Source: Pseudomonadota bacterium (GTDB lineage Bacteria > Pseudomonadota > Gammaproteobacteria > JAKAQQ01). From it: a stretch of DNA of 44,612 nucleotides. The stretch lies in assembly GCA_021810635.1 (NCBI GenBank), contig JAJZIH010000003.1:120301-164912 (forward strand), given 5' to 3'. The translations under genes and the position numbers were made by a program. Shown piece by piece: positions 7,801 to 17,809 of the stretch (its first letter is position 1; each line of letters starts with the position of its first letter). Below the pieces are notes generated by a model. The model saw only the letters and a program-made list of their open reading frames with translations, had not been told where the DNA came from and ran no database searches.

Positions 7801-9273
7801 ATGCGTCGCACGGCCGAACCTTCGCAGAGCAACCCCACGGGTCGGAGGCTCTGCTCTGCCGCGGGTGGCGTCATTGCACTGGCGCTCGTCACGGGTCTTG
7901 CGGCCCATGCCAACCCCCGAAAGACGCCCGCCCCGCCCGGTTCCCTCTGGGCCGCCTGGCGGATCGCCCGGATCTACAATCCCCAGTTCCGCGAGGCCCG
8001 GGCGCGCCTCGCCGCCACCCGTACCCGCCACCCGACGGCGCTCGCCGGACTGCTGCCCCGCTTCAGCCTTGATGCCAACCAGGCCTATACGAACGGCACA
8101 AGCGTGGGGCCCCAGTTCTACGGCAACACCCTGCTCACGGTCGAACAGTCCGAAAACATTAGCCAGAGCTACTGGACGGTCACCCTGACTCAACCGCTCT
8201 TCGACTGGGCGGCCATCGAAAAACTCGCCTCGGCCAATGCCCGGGTGGCCGCCGCTGCCGCGACCTACGAGGCCACGCGGATGAAACTGATCCGCACGCT
8301 CGTCAGTCGGTATCTGGCCGTGGGCGTGGCCCAGGCACAGCTTGCGGCAACGCGGAAGACCGAGGCGGCCTTCGCCCTCGAGGCGCGCCAGGCCCGGGAT
8401 CGGCACCGGTCGGGACTGCGCGGCATCATCGGCTACGAGGAGGCCCGTTCGGCCGAAGCCAGTGCCGAAGCCCAGGTGATCAGCGCTCGCCGGAGGCTCC
8501 ACGAGGCCGCAGCCGCGCTGGCGGAACTCACCGGTCCCGCGTTCCCGCCGGAGATCCCGTCCGGAACCCGGCGCCTGCCCACGATCCCGCTTCCCCCGCA
8601 CAGCCTCGCCACGTGGATCCGCGAGGCCCGGCAGGCGAACCCGACGGTGCTCGCGGCGCGGCTCGAGGCCCGCGCGGCCCGGGCCTCGGTTTCGGGCGCC
8701 CGGAGTGGATATCTTCCCTCCATCCGGCTGGAGCTCAGCCATACCCGCGAGCTCACCGGCGGCTCCTATGGTTACGCCGTGCCGGGAGAGATCAATGTTC
8801 CCGCCCCGGCCGCCAATACCGCCCAGCAGAACTTCCTGCTTCTCAACCTGCACTGGAATTTTTACGCCGGTGGAGGGACCGATGCCCGTGTGGACCGGGC
8901 CCGCGACGAGGCGCGACTGGCCCGCGCCCAGGCGGAACGGGCCTTCCTCAAGACCCAAGCCGCCATCGTGGAGGCCCTGAGCGCGTTCCATGCGGACGCC
9001 TCGCGCGTCCGGGCCTACGAAGAAAGCGCACGCGCCGCCCGCCGCGCGGTCGTGGCCACCGAGGCCGGGGTCAAGGCCGGACTGCGCTCGGAGTTCGATC
9101 TGGTCAACGCCCGTCTCAGCCTGCTCAGCGCCGAGACGAACCTCCCCACGGCCCACGCCCAGCTGATCAATGACGCGCTCAATCTCGAGGCGGCGGCCGG
9201 GCTCCTGACGCCCGGGGCACTCTTCCACCTGAGCCGCCTGCTTGAGCAGGTTCCACCCGAGCGCCGCTCTTGA
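7801..9273 (+). CDS. TolC-family outer-membrane efflux channel
   Basis: 490 residues starting three bases after the adaptor stop. N-terminal signal segment (GGVIALALVTGLAAHA). The rest has the TolC duplication: two long alpha-helical hairpin repeats rich in Ala, Glu and Arg, each followed by strand-forming segments (for example SYWTVTLTQPLFDWAA and NFLLLNLHWNFYAGGGTDAR). The second carries the usual 'W..y.GG..dA.v..A..' signature before the coiled coil. It is expected to form a trimeric channel spanning the outer membrane and periplasm for the MacAB-like exporter encoded around it. The MdtABC pump at the right end lacks a channel gene of its own and might share this one; that is speculative. 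Confidence 0.9.
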   Translation: MRRTAEPSQSNPTGRRLCSAAGGVIALALVTGLAAHANPRKTPAPPGSLWAAWRIARIYNPQFREARARLAATRTRHPTALAGLLPRFSLDANQAYTNGTSVGPQFYGNTLLTVEQSENISQSYWTVTLTQPLFDWAAIEKLASANARVAAAAATYEATRMKLIRTLVSRYLAVGVAQAQLAATRKTEAAFALEARQARDRHRSGLRGIIGYEEARSAEASAEAQVISARRRLHEAAAALAELTGPAFPPEIPSGTRRLPTIPLPPHSLATWIREARQANPTVLAARLEARAARASVSGARSGYLPSIRLELSHTRELTGGSYGYAVPGEINVPAPAANTAQQNFLLLNLHWNFYAGGGTDARVDRARDEARLARAQAERAFLKTQAAIVEALSAFHADASRVRAYEESARAARRAVVATEAGVKAGLRSEFDLVNARLSLLSAETNLPTAHAQLINDALNLEAAAGLLTPGALFHLSRLLEQVPPERRS

Positions 9274-9306
9274 GCGGTCTCTTCCCATCCACCAGGAGAT
9301 CCTGTC

Positions 9307-10038
9307 ATGAACGAAGCCAGCCCCATAATTGACGTCCGAGGTCTCACCAAGATCTACCGGACCGAGGAGGTTGAAACCCACGCCCTGACCGGGATCGAGC
9401 TCAGCATCCGCCCGGGCGAGTACGTGGCCGCCATGGGACCCTCGGGCTGCGGCAAGACCACGCTACTCTCGATCCTGGGGCTGCTCGAAACCCCGACCGG
9501 GGGTGAGTACCGGATCTCGGGAATGCCTGTCGGAACCCTGGACGCCAGCGAACGGGCTCGCATGCGCAACCGCCACATCGGATTCGTCTTTCAGGCTTTC
9601 AACCTGATCGGTGATCTCTCGGTCGAGGAAAACGTCGAGCTCCCCCTGATCTACCGGGGCGGCATCCCGCGGAGCACCCGACGGGAGCGGGTGCGCGCCA
9701 TCCTGGATGAGATGGGGATGAGCCACCGCCTCCGCCACTACCCCGGCCAGCTCTCAGGGGGTCAGCAGCAGCGGGTGGCAATCGCCCGGGCCCTGGTTGG
9801 AGAGCCCTCGATCCTCCTGGCCGACGAGCCGACCGGCAACCTCGATTCCAAGAGCGGCGAGGCGGTCATGGAGCTTCTGGCCGCGCTTCACGAACGGGGC
9901 GCCACTCTCTTCATGGTGACCCACGACCCCCGCTATGCCCAGTTCGCCGATCGGCTGATCCGTCTGATCGACGGACAGATCGTCGACGATGTCGACGTGC
10001 GGGAGGGGATTCACGAAGGGGGATTGGTCACGCCCTGA
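9307..10038 (+). CDS. ABC exporter ATPase, MacB/LolD type
   Basis: 243 residues. Walker [12 protein letters not shown] (~44-54), Q-loop [11 protein letters not shown] signature [15 protein letters not shown], Walker [12 protein letters not shown], switch His in MVTHD. The 'ETPTGGEY..G.pv..l' and '[10 protein letters not shown]' wording is typical of the MacB/LolD/FtsE group that powers FtsX-type permeases. A short GAG-rich ribosome site (CCAGGAGATCCTGTC) precedes the ATG. It must drive one or both of the permeases that follow, since neither permease carries an ATPase domain. Confidence 0.95.
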   Translation: MNEASPIIDVRGLTKIYRTEEVETHALTGIELSIRPGEYVAAMGPSGCGKTTLLSILGLLETPTGGEYRISGMPVGTLDASERARMRNRHIGFVFQAFNLIGDLSVEENVELPLIYRGGIPRSTRRERVRAILDEMGMSHRLRHYPGQLSGGQQQRVAIARALVGEPSILLADEPTGNLDSKSGEAVMELLAALHERGATLFMVTHDPRYAQFADRLIRLIDGQIVDDVDVREGIHEGGLVTP

Positions 10039-10076
10039 TCCCTGAACCCGCCACCCATTCCATCCCGGAGACCCCG

Positions 10077-12539
10077 ATGCAGAAAACTCCGCTCGCTGAA
10101 GAAGTCCCGGACCCGACGTCCCGGGTCTCCCATTGGCTCGGACGGCTCGTCAAGCATCTTTCGCCTGCGACCCCCCTGATGCTGGTGTTGGCCATCGGAT
10201 CGGCCGGAGGGGCCTTCGCCGTGCTCGATGCCTTCCTCTGGCGTCCGCTGCCTTACCAGCACCCGCACCGGCTCGTGGTGATCCGCGAACGCCTACTCAA
10301 GACCGGGTTGCGTGGATCCCTCGTCTCCTATCAGGCCTATCACGAGATCTCCCGCAAGATCCCGGCCATCCGGAAGGCAGGGCTCATCGACCTCACGGGC
10401 GGAGTTGCGACGGTCCACGGCGTCGAACACACGGTCTTCGGCGGACGCGCAACCCCTTCGCTCTTCCGGACGCTCGACGTTCCCCCGAGGCTCGGACACT
10501 GGCTCTCCCAGGCCTCCGGCCGGCCGGGAGGCCCGCCCGAGGCCCTCTTGACATACGGCTTCTGGAAAACCGCCTTCGGCGGCTCTGACCGCGTGCTCGG
10601 CCGGCACTTCCGCTTCCGCGGGACCCTTTACCGGATCGTGGGCGTGATGCCCAAGAGTTTCTACACGCTTTACACCGGAGCAGACTTCTGGCTGTCGCGA
10701 GCTCTCACGCCCACCCAACTCCGCGACCGCAACATCAACCACAGCATGATTGCCCGCCTCGCCCCTGGAGAGACGCTCGCGAAACTGAACGCGGCCCTCG
10801 CCGCCTTTCGCAACCGTCTGCTCGCCCGCGTGTCGCCCGCGGCCCGTCAACAAAGCGTGCGGGACGGTTGGGCGATCGATGCGGTCAGGCTCCACGACCA
10901 CCTCGTCAAACTCTATCTCGGAGGGCACCCCGAGTTTCTCCTGATTCTGGCCCTGATCGCGCTCGTCCTCCTCGTCATCGCGATCGTGAACTCGGTCAAC
11001 TTGGAACTCGTCCGGGCGCGCCGCCGGGCCTCGGATCTCGCCGTACGCCGGGCACTGGGCGCCTCGACCTCGGATCTTTTCCGGCTCATGCTCGGCGACA
11101 ACCTCCTCATGCTGCTGGCAGTCGTCGCCGGCGCACTGATCTTCGGGGCGCTTCTCACCGACCTGTTTCAGGCGCTCATCCGCTCGGCGCTGGCCGGCCC
11201 GGTCACCGTCAGCCTCCCGTTCCTCATCCGTTTCGGGAAAACGGCGGGACTGTTCACGGCGGCCGCCGGTGCGATCCTCGTGAGCGGCATCTTTCTCGCC
11301 GCCCTGGGCTACGCCGGACGGGAGTCCCTCCTCGCCCCGCTCCTCCATGAGGCGGGCGGGCAGGGCACCGCCCATGGCGCCCGCCTGCTGCGCCGGGGCT
11401 TCGGAAGTCTCCAAATCGTCATGGCGACCTTTCTCGTCTTGATCGGCCTCCTCCTGACCCAAAGTCTCCTGAGCATCCTGGGCCGGCCGCTCCACTTCAA
11501 CCCGGCCGGCCGGCTGGAGACCCTGGCCATCTCGCCCCGGAAGATCAGCCTGCCGCGCTTCTGGAGGGAGGCCAAGCCGGCGCTCAAGACCCTGCCCGGA
11601 ATCCGTTCGGTCGCCGTCGGAGCGATGGTTCCCTTCAACGGAGTGGTGAGTTCACGGTCCGTGATCCGGGCGCCAAACCGACCCCACGAATCCCTGTATG
11701 TGTATTGGATCCCGGTGTCGCGGGGCTATTTCCGCACCCTCGGCATCCCGCTTCTGGCCGGGCGGAGCTTTACCGGCGCCGAGGAACGACAGGGCGCCCC
11801 GGCCGTCATCGTCAGTGCCCGCCTGGCCAAGCGACTGTTTCACGCCACCGGAATCGTGGGCCGGACGCTCGGCCGGAAGCACCCAGCACGGATCGTCGGG
11901 GTCGCCTCTTCCGTGGCCTGGAAGCCCACACCCGATACACACATCGTCGGGACCGTCTATACCCCCCTGTATGCCCCCCTGTATCACGACTCCTCAGTCA
12001 CCAACGTAATCCTGCAGGTGCGCGCCATCTCACCGGCCCTGGAACAAACAATCCGCACCACCCTGGAGCGAACCATCCCCGGTACCGCCGTGACCCATTT
12101 CACGGCACTCTCCGCCCTGGTCCACGCCTCCGACCGGCTCTTCGAGAGCCTGGCCGAAATCACCGCAGCCTTCGGGCTCGTGGCGCTGTTCCTCACGATT
12201 TTCGGGGTGTATGCACTCACCGCCCAAACCAGTCTCAACCGCCGCCAGGAATACGCCATCCGCTCGGCCCTCGGCGCCACCCCCGCCTCGGTGAGCCGCC
12301 TGGTCTTGACGGAAGCCTTCTGGATGCTCGGATCCGGCCTTTTGGCCGGCCTCCTCCTGTCCCTTCTTCTGACCCATCTTTTGGAAGGCGCCCTGTATGG
12401 AGTGGGGGTGGTCAATGTCCCGGCCGACCTGGTCGGGGTGCTGCTCATCGTCGCGACGACACTCGCCGCCTCCTGGATCCCGGTCCGGGACACCTTCCGG
12501 GCCGGACTGACCGGAAGCCTGCGCCCCGGGGCGGCCTGA
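10077..12539 (+). CDS. Large FtsX/MacB_PCD permease, duplicated-domain (ADOP-like), first copy
   Basis: 820 residues, about twice a normal MacB permease half. Layout: a membrane segment near 35-55, a MacB-type periplasmic domain (~60-270), an FtsX-type three-helix block (~285-400, with ELVRARRRASDLAVRRALGA), a further helix, a second periplasmic domain (~480-670) and a second FtsX block (~685-810, with LNRRQEYAIRSALGA). This internal duplication matches the permease architecture called ADOP in Acidobacteria. One polypeptide could therefore supply both halves of the exporter. The 'RRALGA' cytoplasmic coupling motif occurs in both halves. Substrate unknown. Confidence 0.88.
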   Translation: MQKTPLAEEVPDPTSRVSHWLGRLVKHLSPATPLMLVLAIGSAGGAFAVLDAFLWRPLPYQHPHRLVVIRERLLKTGLRGSLVSYQAYHEISRKIPAIRKAGLIDLTGGVATVHGVEHTVFGGRATPSLFRTLDVPPRLGHWLSQASGRPGGPPEALLTYGFWKTAFGGSDRVLGRHFRFRGTLYRIVGVMPKSFYTLYTGADFWLSRALTPTQLRDRNINHSMIARLAPGETLAKLNAALAAFRNRLLARVSPAARQQSVRDGWAIDAVRLHDHLVKLYLGGHPEFLLILALIALVLLVIAIVNSVNLELVRARRRASDLAVRRALGASTSDLFRLMLGDNLLMLLAVVAGALIFGALLTDLFQALIRSALAGPVTVSLPFLIRFGKTAGLFTAAAGAILVSGIFLAALGYAGRESLLAPLLHEAGGQGTAHGARLLRRGFGSLQIVMATFLVLIGLLLTQSLLSILGRPLHFNPAGRLETLAISPRKISLPRFWREAKPALKTLPGIRSVAVGAMVPFNGVVSSRSVIRAPNRPHESLYVYWIPVSRGYFRTLGIPLLAGRSFTGAEERQGAPAVIVSARLAKRLFHATGIVGRTLGRKHPARIVGVASSVAWKPTPDTHIVGTVYTPLYAPLYHDSSVTNVILQVRAISPALEQTIRTTLERTIPGTAVTHFTALSALVHASDRLFESLAEITAAFGLVALFLTIFGVYALTAQTSLNRRQEYAIRSALGATPASVSRLVLTEAFWMLGSGLLAGLLLSLLLTHLLEGALYGVGVVNVPADLVGVLLIVATTLAASWIPVRDTFRAGLTGSLRPGAA

Positions 12540-12575
12540 GGACCCCGCTCCTTCTTTCACGAGGATCCACGCGCC

Positions 12576-15044
12576 ATGCGGAACGCCATCCACGAAGGCT
12601 TCCAGTCCCTGATCCGTCTCTCCCGGGAGTGGCCTTTCACGCTGGCTGCGGTCCTGACGCTCGCCCTCGGGACCGGCGTGATCCTGGCGGCTTCGTGGAT
12701 TTTTTATGCCACGTTCCTGAAGCCCCTTCCCTACCCCCAGGGCGGCCGGCTCGTCAGCGTCTCGCTCACCATGCCCGGAAACTCCGGGATCCCCCGTCCC
12801 ATGTCTCAGGTCGCCTACCTGCGTTTCCGGCGCGGGGCAGCCGCTCTCGCCGCGTCCGCCTTCTACGAGCGGCATGGCTACAACCTCGACCTGGGCGGAC
12901 AGGCAGCCCGTATCCACGGAGTCGAGACCACTGGATCGCTGTTTGCGACCCTCCAGGTGAAACCGTTCCTCGGACGGATTTTCGGAGACCGTGCCGATGC
13001 CCCCGGCGCCCCGCGCATCGTCGTTTTAGGCAACCGGTTCTGGCGCGAGGATTTCGGGGCCCGGCCGGACGTCCTCGGGCAAAGACTCGAACTCAACCAT
13101 ACCGCCTACACGGTGATCGGCGTCATGCCGCGAGGGTTTCGGTTCCCGGCCCGGGGAGTCGATTTCTGGACGCCGTATCCTCTCATTGCCTACAATGACC
13201 ACTATTTCCAGCTCACCGCCTTCGGGGGGCACCTGATCGGACGGCTGGCCACGGGGCAATCCCTGGGCCGCCTGGACGCCCAGGTGCGTACCCTCACGGC
13301 CGGCCTCATCCACCGCTTCCCCCCCTCGGTCTGGAAACTCTTCCGGCATTTCTCGGCTCAAGCGGAAAGCTGGCGCACTTCCCGCACCGGCCACCTCCGG
13401 GTGATGCTCACCCTCATTGAAATCTCCTCCTGCCTGCTCCTCGGTCTCGTCTGGTTCAATCTCGCCAACCTGTTCACCGCCCGCGGCGTCACCCAGCGCA
13501 GCGAGGTTCTCCTGCGCACGGTCCTCGGAGCCGGCTCCGGCGATTTCCTGGTCCGGTATGCATTGGAGGCCGCCTGGATCGGACTTTTGGCCACCTTGTC
13601 CGGCGAGATCCTGGCCCAAGGGCTCCTCGCCTGGGTCCGATCGCTCCGCGTACTGCCCGAAGTGACGGGCCTGTCTCGGAACCTGCCGTTTACGGCCACC
13701 CTGATTCTGGCAGTCGGTGGCGGCTCGATCCTCATCATGACCCTGGTCCCCCTGATATCGGGACGGGTGCGGGATCTGGGGACGGGACTCCGCGAGTCCG
13801 GATCCAGAACCGGAGCCTCGCGCGCCACGGCACGGGCCCGCCGGACCTTGGTCACGGTCCAGGTCGCGCTCGCCACGACCCTGGCCGGGGTCGCCCTCCT
13901 GCTCGCCCAGACCCTCTTCAACCTGTCTCGTGTGCAACCGGGTTTCCAGACCCGCCATGTCATCGCGTTCGACGTCGACCTGCAAGCCCACGGAGCGCCT
14001 CCCCAAAATCCCTGGACTCCTCTCCAGCGTCTGGGGAAAACCATCCGGCAGATTCCGGGAATCCAGGATGCCGGCATCTCGAGCGGACTTCCCTTCGGCC
14101 TCGGCGGATCGGACGTGGAGGCCTTTTACCCTCTCCCCTGGCACGGCCAAGGTTCGGGGTCCGTGGCGTACATCCGCCTCGCCGACCGCGGGTACCTGAA
14201 CACCCTGGGGCTGGATCCCTTCCGGGGCCGGCTCTTCGGTCCCGGGGATGCCGGTTCGAAGGCCGGAGTGGCCGTGATCGACCGGCTGGCGGCCCACGCC
14301 TTGTACGGAAACCGGAATCCCATCGGGCGGATTTTCACGTTGAACAGCCCGGATAACACCAATCCGGCGCTGCGTTTCCGGGTCGTTGGCCTGGTGCCCA
14401 CCGTCCGCAACAAGCATCTGGGCCGGCCGCCCAAAACCGGCACGGTCTACCTCGATGCCCCGCAAGCCCTCGCCCTCGCCGGCCATTCGGGCTGGTATGA
14501 CTTCTCCCGGTGGGTCTTCGTGGTCCGTTCCCCCCTCGGGAGCGCCACCCTGAGAGCGGAGCTGCGCCAGACCGTCCACGCGGTTCTCCCCGGTCTCCCC
14601 CCCTACCATTTCCGCACGCTCGCGGCGCGCCTCAATCGCCGGCTCAGGACCCGGAACACCCTCCTCGGCCTGGTCAGCCTGTTTGCAATCGGAGCCCTCC
14701 TGCTCACGGCGGTTGGACTCTATGGAGTCGAAAGTTTTCTCGTCAACCGGAGACTCCGCGAGTTCGGCATCCGGGCCGCTCTCGGAGCGGACCGCACGAC
14801 CCTGATCCGGCTCGTTCTCGGCGAATCCGGCCGGATCTTCGCCATCGGCATGGTCGCCGGATTGGCCGGAATGGTGCTTTTGGGCCATCTCTTCGCCACC
14901 ATGCTCTATGGCATCCGGTCCATGGATCCAATGAGTTTCCTGCCGGTTGCGCTGTTGATGGGGATTGTGCTCATTCTCGCCGCCTGGGGTCCCGCCCGGA
15001 AGGCGAGCCGGGTTTCCCCCGCTCTGGCGTTGCGTCAGGAGTGA
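12576..15044 (+). CDS. Large FtsX/MacB_PCD permease, duplicated-domain (ADOP-like), second copy
   Basis: 822 residues, same architecture and size as the preceding gene: N-terminal helix (~20-45), first periplasmic domain with 'RGFRFPARGVDFWTPY', first FtsX block (~271-390, RSEVLLRTVLGAGSG), second periplasmic domain, second FtsX block (~691-815, VNRRLREFGIRAALGADR), ending in PARKASRVSPALALRQE. The two copies are clearly divergent in sequence, so this is an old duplication. It is the last gene of the operon and has no ATPase of its own. It could be a second exporter sharing the ATPase, or the two may pair; the sequence does not decide. Confidence 0.88.
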   Translation: MRNAIHEGFQSLIRLSREWPFTLAAVLTLALGTGVILAASWIFYATFLKPLPYPQGGRLVSVSLTMPGNSGIPRPMSQVAYLRFRRGAAALAASAFYERHGYNLDLGGQAARIHGVETTGSLFATLQVKPFLGRIFGDRADAPGAPRIVVLGNRFWREDFGARPDVLGQRLELNHTAYTVIGVMPRGFRFPARGVDFWTPYPLIAYNDHYFQLTAFGGHLIGRLATGQSLGRLDAQVRTLTAGLIHRFPPSVWKLFRHFSAQAESWRTSRTGHLRVMLTLIEISSCLLLGLVWFNLANLFTARGVTQRSEVLLRTVLGAGSGDFLVRYALEAAWIGLLATLSGEILAQGLLAWVRSLRVLPEVTGLSRNLPFTATLILAVGGGSILIMTLVPLISGRVRDLGTGLRESGSRTGASRATARARRTLVTVQVALATTLAGVALLLAQTLFNLSRVQPGFQTRHVIAFDVDLQAHGAPPQNPWTPLQRLGKTIRQIPGIQDAGISSGLPFGLGGSDVEAFYPLPWHGQGSGSVAYIRLADRGYLNTLGLDPFRGRLFGPGDAGSKAGVAVIDRLAAHALYGNRNPIGRIFTLNSPDNTNPALRFRVVGLVPTVRNKHLGRPPKTGTVYLDAPQALALAGHSGWYDFSRWVFVVRSPLGSATLRAELRQTVHAVLPGLPPYHFRTLAARLNRRLRTRNTLLGLVSLFAIGALLLTAVGLYGVESFLVNRRLREFGIRAALGADRTTLIRLVLGESGRIFAIGMVAGLAGMVLLGHLFATMLYGIRSMDPMSFLPVALLMGIVLILAAWGPARKASRVSPALALRQE

Positions 15045-15063
15045 AGGATGAGGGAAGAGCACG

Positions 15064-15114
15064 GGATCTCCCGAAGAATCCGTCCACCGCATCCTGGACG
15101 ACCCGTGGAGATCC
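15064..15114. terminator. Nested inverted repeat between converging operons
   Basis: GGATCTCC (15064-15071) and GGAGATCC (15107-15114) are perfect complements and enclose a second pair, GTCCA/TGGAC. It lies between the convergent ends of the efflux operon and lpd, where a terminator is expected, but there is no T-run on either side. It may be a factor-assisted transcription stop or just a chance structure. Confidence 0.3.
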
Positions 15115-15156
15115 GACCGTTCGAGCCGGAATCAGGACAGCGTTTGAAAGCCCTCT

Positions 15157-16599
15157 TCAGCCACGCGCGCGGTTGATCGCATTGAGCGCCCGTCCGTCGA
15201 CCGCAAGCGCCGCCTCGTGCACGGCTTCCGACAGCGTCGGATGGGCGTGGATGGTGAGCGCGATATCCTCGGCACTCGCCCGGAACTCCATGGCGAGCAC
15301 CGCCTCGGCGATGAGCTCGGAGGCCATGGGTCCCACGATATGGACCCCCAGGATCTCGTCCGTCGTCTGGTGGGCCAGGATCTTGACGAAACCGGAAGCC
15401 GCCTCGAGCGCCCGGGCCCGGCCATTGGCCGAAAACGGGAAGGTCCCCGCCCGACAGGGAACGCCCGCTTTCTTGAGCTCCTCCTCGTTGCGTCCGACCC
15501 AGGCGATTTCGGGGGCCGTATAGATGACCGAGGGGATGACGTCGTAGTTCATCTCGGCGTTCTTGCCGGCGATGAGATCGGCCACCATGACCCCCTCTTC
15601 TTCTCCCTTGTGCGCCAGCATGGGCCCGCGCACCACGTCGCCGATGGCATAGACGTCCTTGCGCTTCGTCCGGCAGGAGTCATCGACCCGGATGAATCCC
15701 CGCTCATCGCACTCGACGCCCGAACCCTCTTCGAGGAGATTTCCGACAGAGGGCCGACGACCCACCGCCACGATCAGGCGGTCGACGTCGCAGGTGATCT
15801 CGCCACCCGGAGTCTTCTCGTAGTGCAGGGTGAGCCCGGTCTTCTTGCGGTCCACCGCGGTGAGCTTCGAGGCGAGTTCGATCTTGAGTCCGAGCTTCTG
15901 GAACTGGCGCAAGGCCTCCTTCGCCACCTGGGCATCGGCCATGGGCAGAAAGGCAGGCAGAGCCTCGACCAGAATGACCTCGGATCCGAGCCGGGCCCAG
16001 ACGCTCCCGAGCTCGAGGCCGATCACGCCCGCGCCGATCACGCCCAGGCGTTTCGGCACCCGGTCGAAGTCGAGTGCCCCCCAGGAGTCCACGATCCGTT
16101 CCCCGTCGAAGGGAGCGGACTTGAGTTCGACCGGGGTCGAACCGGTCGCCAGGATGACGGCGCGCGCGGCGAGCGTGCGTTGCTTTCCTTGGGGATCGGT
16201 ATAGCCCACCTGGCCACTCTTGAGAAGCCGGCCCGTTCCGGCGAGCCCTTCGATGCGGTTGGCCTTGAAGAGCTGGGCAATCCCGCCGGTCATGGTGCGG
16301 ACCACCTGGTTTTTGCGCTCCTGCATGGCCTTGAGATCCAGCTTGAGCCCCTCGAATCCGATCCCGTGGACCTTGAACTCCTCCCGCGCCCGGTAGTAGA
16401 GCTCGCTGGACTCGAGAAGCGCCTTCGAGGGGATACATCCCGCATTCAGGCAGGTGCCCCCGAAGGCATGGGAACCGTCCCGGTTCCGCCAATGGTCGAT
16501 GCAAGCCGTCCGGAGGCCGTTCTGGGCCGCACGAATCGCCGCAATGTACCCCGCCGGTCCGGCACCAATCACCACCACGTCATAGGATTCGTCGGTCAT
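15157..16599 (-). CDS. lpd: Dihydrolipoyl dehydrogenase (E3 of 2-oxoglutarate dehydrogenase)
   Basis: 480 residues from the ATG at 16599; a longer in-frame reading upstream runs into the sucB coding end and is rejected. FAD-binding VVVIGAGPAGYIAAIRAAQ at the N-terminus, redox-active disulfide GTCLNAGCIPSKALL, NAD-binding GVIGAGVIGLELGSVWARLG, second FAD motif VYAIGDVVRGPMLAHKGEEEG, and the C-terminal catalytic His-Glu pair in HIVGPMASELIAEA...HAHPTLSEA. It reoxidises the lipoyl arm of E2 and makes NADH. Third gene of sucA-sucB-lpd, 22 bases after sucB, so it is probably dedicated to this complex. Confidence 0.96.
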   Translation of the reverse strand: MTDESYDVVVIGAGPAGYIAAIRAAQNGLRTACIDHWRNRDGSHAFGGTCLNAGCIPSKALLESSELYYRAREEFKVHGIGFEGLKLDLKAMQERKNQVVRTMTGGIAQLFKANRIEGLAGTGRLLKSGQVGYTDPQGKQRTLAARAVILATGSTPVELKSAPFDGERIVDSWGALDFDRVPKRLGVIGAGVIGLELGSVWARLGSEVILVEALPAFLPMADAQVAKEALRQFQKLGLKIELASKLTAVDRKKTGLTLHYEKTPGGEITCDVDRLIVAVGRRPSVGNLLEEGSGVECDERGFIRVDDSCRTKRKDVYAIGDVVRGPMLAHKGEEEGVMVADLIAGKNAEMNYDVIPSVIYTAPEIAWVGRNEEELKKAGVPCRAGTFPFSANGRARALEAASGFVKILAHQTTDEILGVHIVGPMASELIAEAVLAMEFRASAEDIALTIHAHPTLSEAVHEAALAVDGRALNAINRARG

Positions 16600-16621
16600 G
16601 AGGGATTCTCCACTCGGTTGG

Positions 16622-17809
16622 TCAGAGTTCGAGGAACAAGCGGGAGGGATCTTCCAGCGATTCCTTGACGCGCACCAAAAACTGCACCGCCTCCTGGCCG
16701 TCAACCAGCCGGTGATCGTAGGTGAGCGCGAGGTACATCATCGGCCGGATCACGACCGCTCCGTCCACCGCCATCGGCCGGTCCTGGATCTTGTGCATGC
16801 CGAGGATCGCGCTCTGCGGGGGATTGATGATCGGCGTCGAGACCAAGGAGCCGAACACGCCGCCGTTCGTGATCGTGAACGTCCCCCCCTCGAGGTCCCG
16901 GAGCTCGAGACTGCCGGAGCGGGCCTGTTCAGCGAAGTGGGCGATCCGGGTTTCGATCTCCGCGAACCCGAGCGCATCGGCGCCGCGCACGACCGGCACC
17001 ACGAGACCGCGCGGGGAGGCGACCGCGATGCCGATATCCCAGTAATCGTGGTAGACGATCTCGTTGCCCTCGATCGAGGCGTTGACCACCGGGAAGCTCT
17101 TGAGTGCGGCAACCGCCGCCTTCACGAAAAAGGACATGAACCCGAGCCTCGCGCCGTGGACCTTCTCAAAACGCTCGCGCAGGCCATTCCGGATCTCGAT
17201 GACCCGGCCGAGGTCGACCTCATTGAAGGAGGTCAGCATCACGGCGTTGAGGTTCGATTCCCGCAACCGCTCGGCAATCCGGGCCCGGATCCGGGTCATG
17301 GGAACGCGCCGGACGGTCCCTCCGGAGGAGGCCGCCGGCGAGGCGGGCGGGACTTCCGCAGCCCGTTCGAGATGGGCCAGTACATCGGTCTTGCTGATGC
17401 GACCGTCCCGACCGTGGCCCTCGATCTGGCCGGGATCCAGGCCGTGTTCGCCGGCGAGCTTCCGGGCGGAGGGGGCGATCGGCGGGGCGGCCGCACGGGC
17501 CGGGGCGGCGGCCTGTGGCGGTGCGGCGGGTTTTTGCGTCGGGGCCGGGGCCGGCTCGGAGCGGGGAACCGCCCCTTCCTCGAGGATGGCAATGATCTGG
17601 CCGGCGGTCACCGTGGCACCGTCGCCGGCGCGGATTTCCCGGAGCCGTCCATCGGCCGGGGCCGGGACTTCGAGCACCACCTTGTCGGTCTCGAGATCGA
17701 CCAGGTTCTCGTCGCGGCGGACGGTTTCACCGGCTTTCTTTCGCCAGTTCACGAGCGTCGCGTCGGTCACGGACTCGGGCAAAGGAGGAACTTTGATCTC
17801 GATGCTCAT
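16622..17809 (-). CDS. sucB: Dihydrolipoyllysine succinyltransferase (E2 of 2-oxoglutarate dehydrogenase)
   Basis: 395 residues from the ATG at 17809, which overlaps the sucA stop (ATGA). One lipoyl domain at 1-80 with the lipoylated Lys in [18 protein letters not shown], an Ala/Pro-rich linker, a peripheral-subunit-binding domain ([20 protein letters not shown], ~130-165), and a catalytic acyltransferase domain ending with the active-site [14 protein letters not shown]. This is the core that takes the succinyl group from E1 and passes it to CoA. In-frame readings upstream of 17809 run through sucA and show no E2 features. Confidence 0.96.
   Translation of the reverse strand: MSIEIKVPPLPESVTDATLVNWRKKAGETVRRDENLVDLETDKVVLEVPAPADGRLREIRAGDGATVTAGQIIAILEEGAVPRSEPAPAPTQKPAAPPQAAAPARAAAPPIAPSARKLAGEHGLDPGQIEGHGRDGRISKTDVLAHLERAAEVPPASPAASSGGTVRRVPMTRIRARIAERLRESNLNAVMLTSFNEVDLGRVIEIRNGLRERFEKVHGARLGFMSFFVKAAVAALKSFPVVNASIEGNEIVYHDYWDIGIAVASPRGLVVPVVRGADALGFAEIETRIAHFAEQARSGSLELRDLEGGTFTITNGGVFGSLVSTPIINPPQSAILGMHKIQDRPMAVDGAVVIRPMMYLALTYDHRLVDGQEAVQFLVRVKESLEDPSRLFLEL

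Noticed and set aside
6604..9381. A 925-codon minus-strand frame opposite the adaptor and TolC genes
   Set aside because: No recognisable motif; Gly/Arg/Asp-rich shadow of two well-supported genes.
13026..15092. A 688-codon minus-strand frame opposite the second permease
   Set aside because: Shadow frame with no start context or domain.
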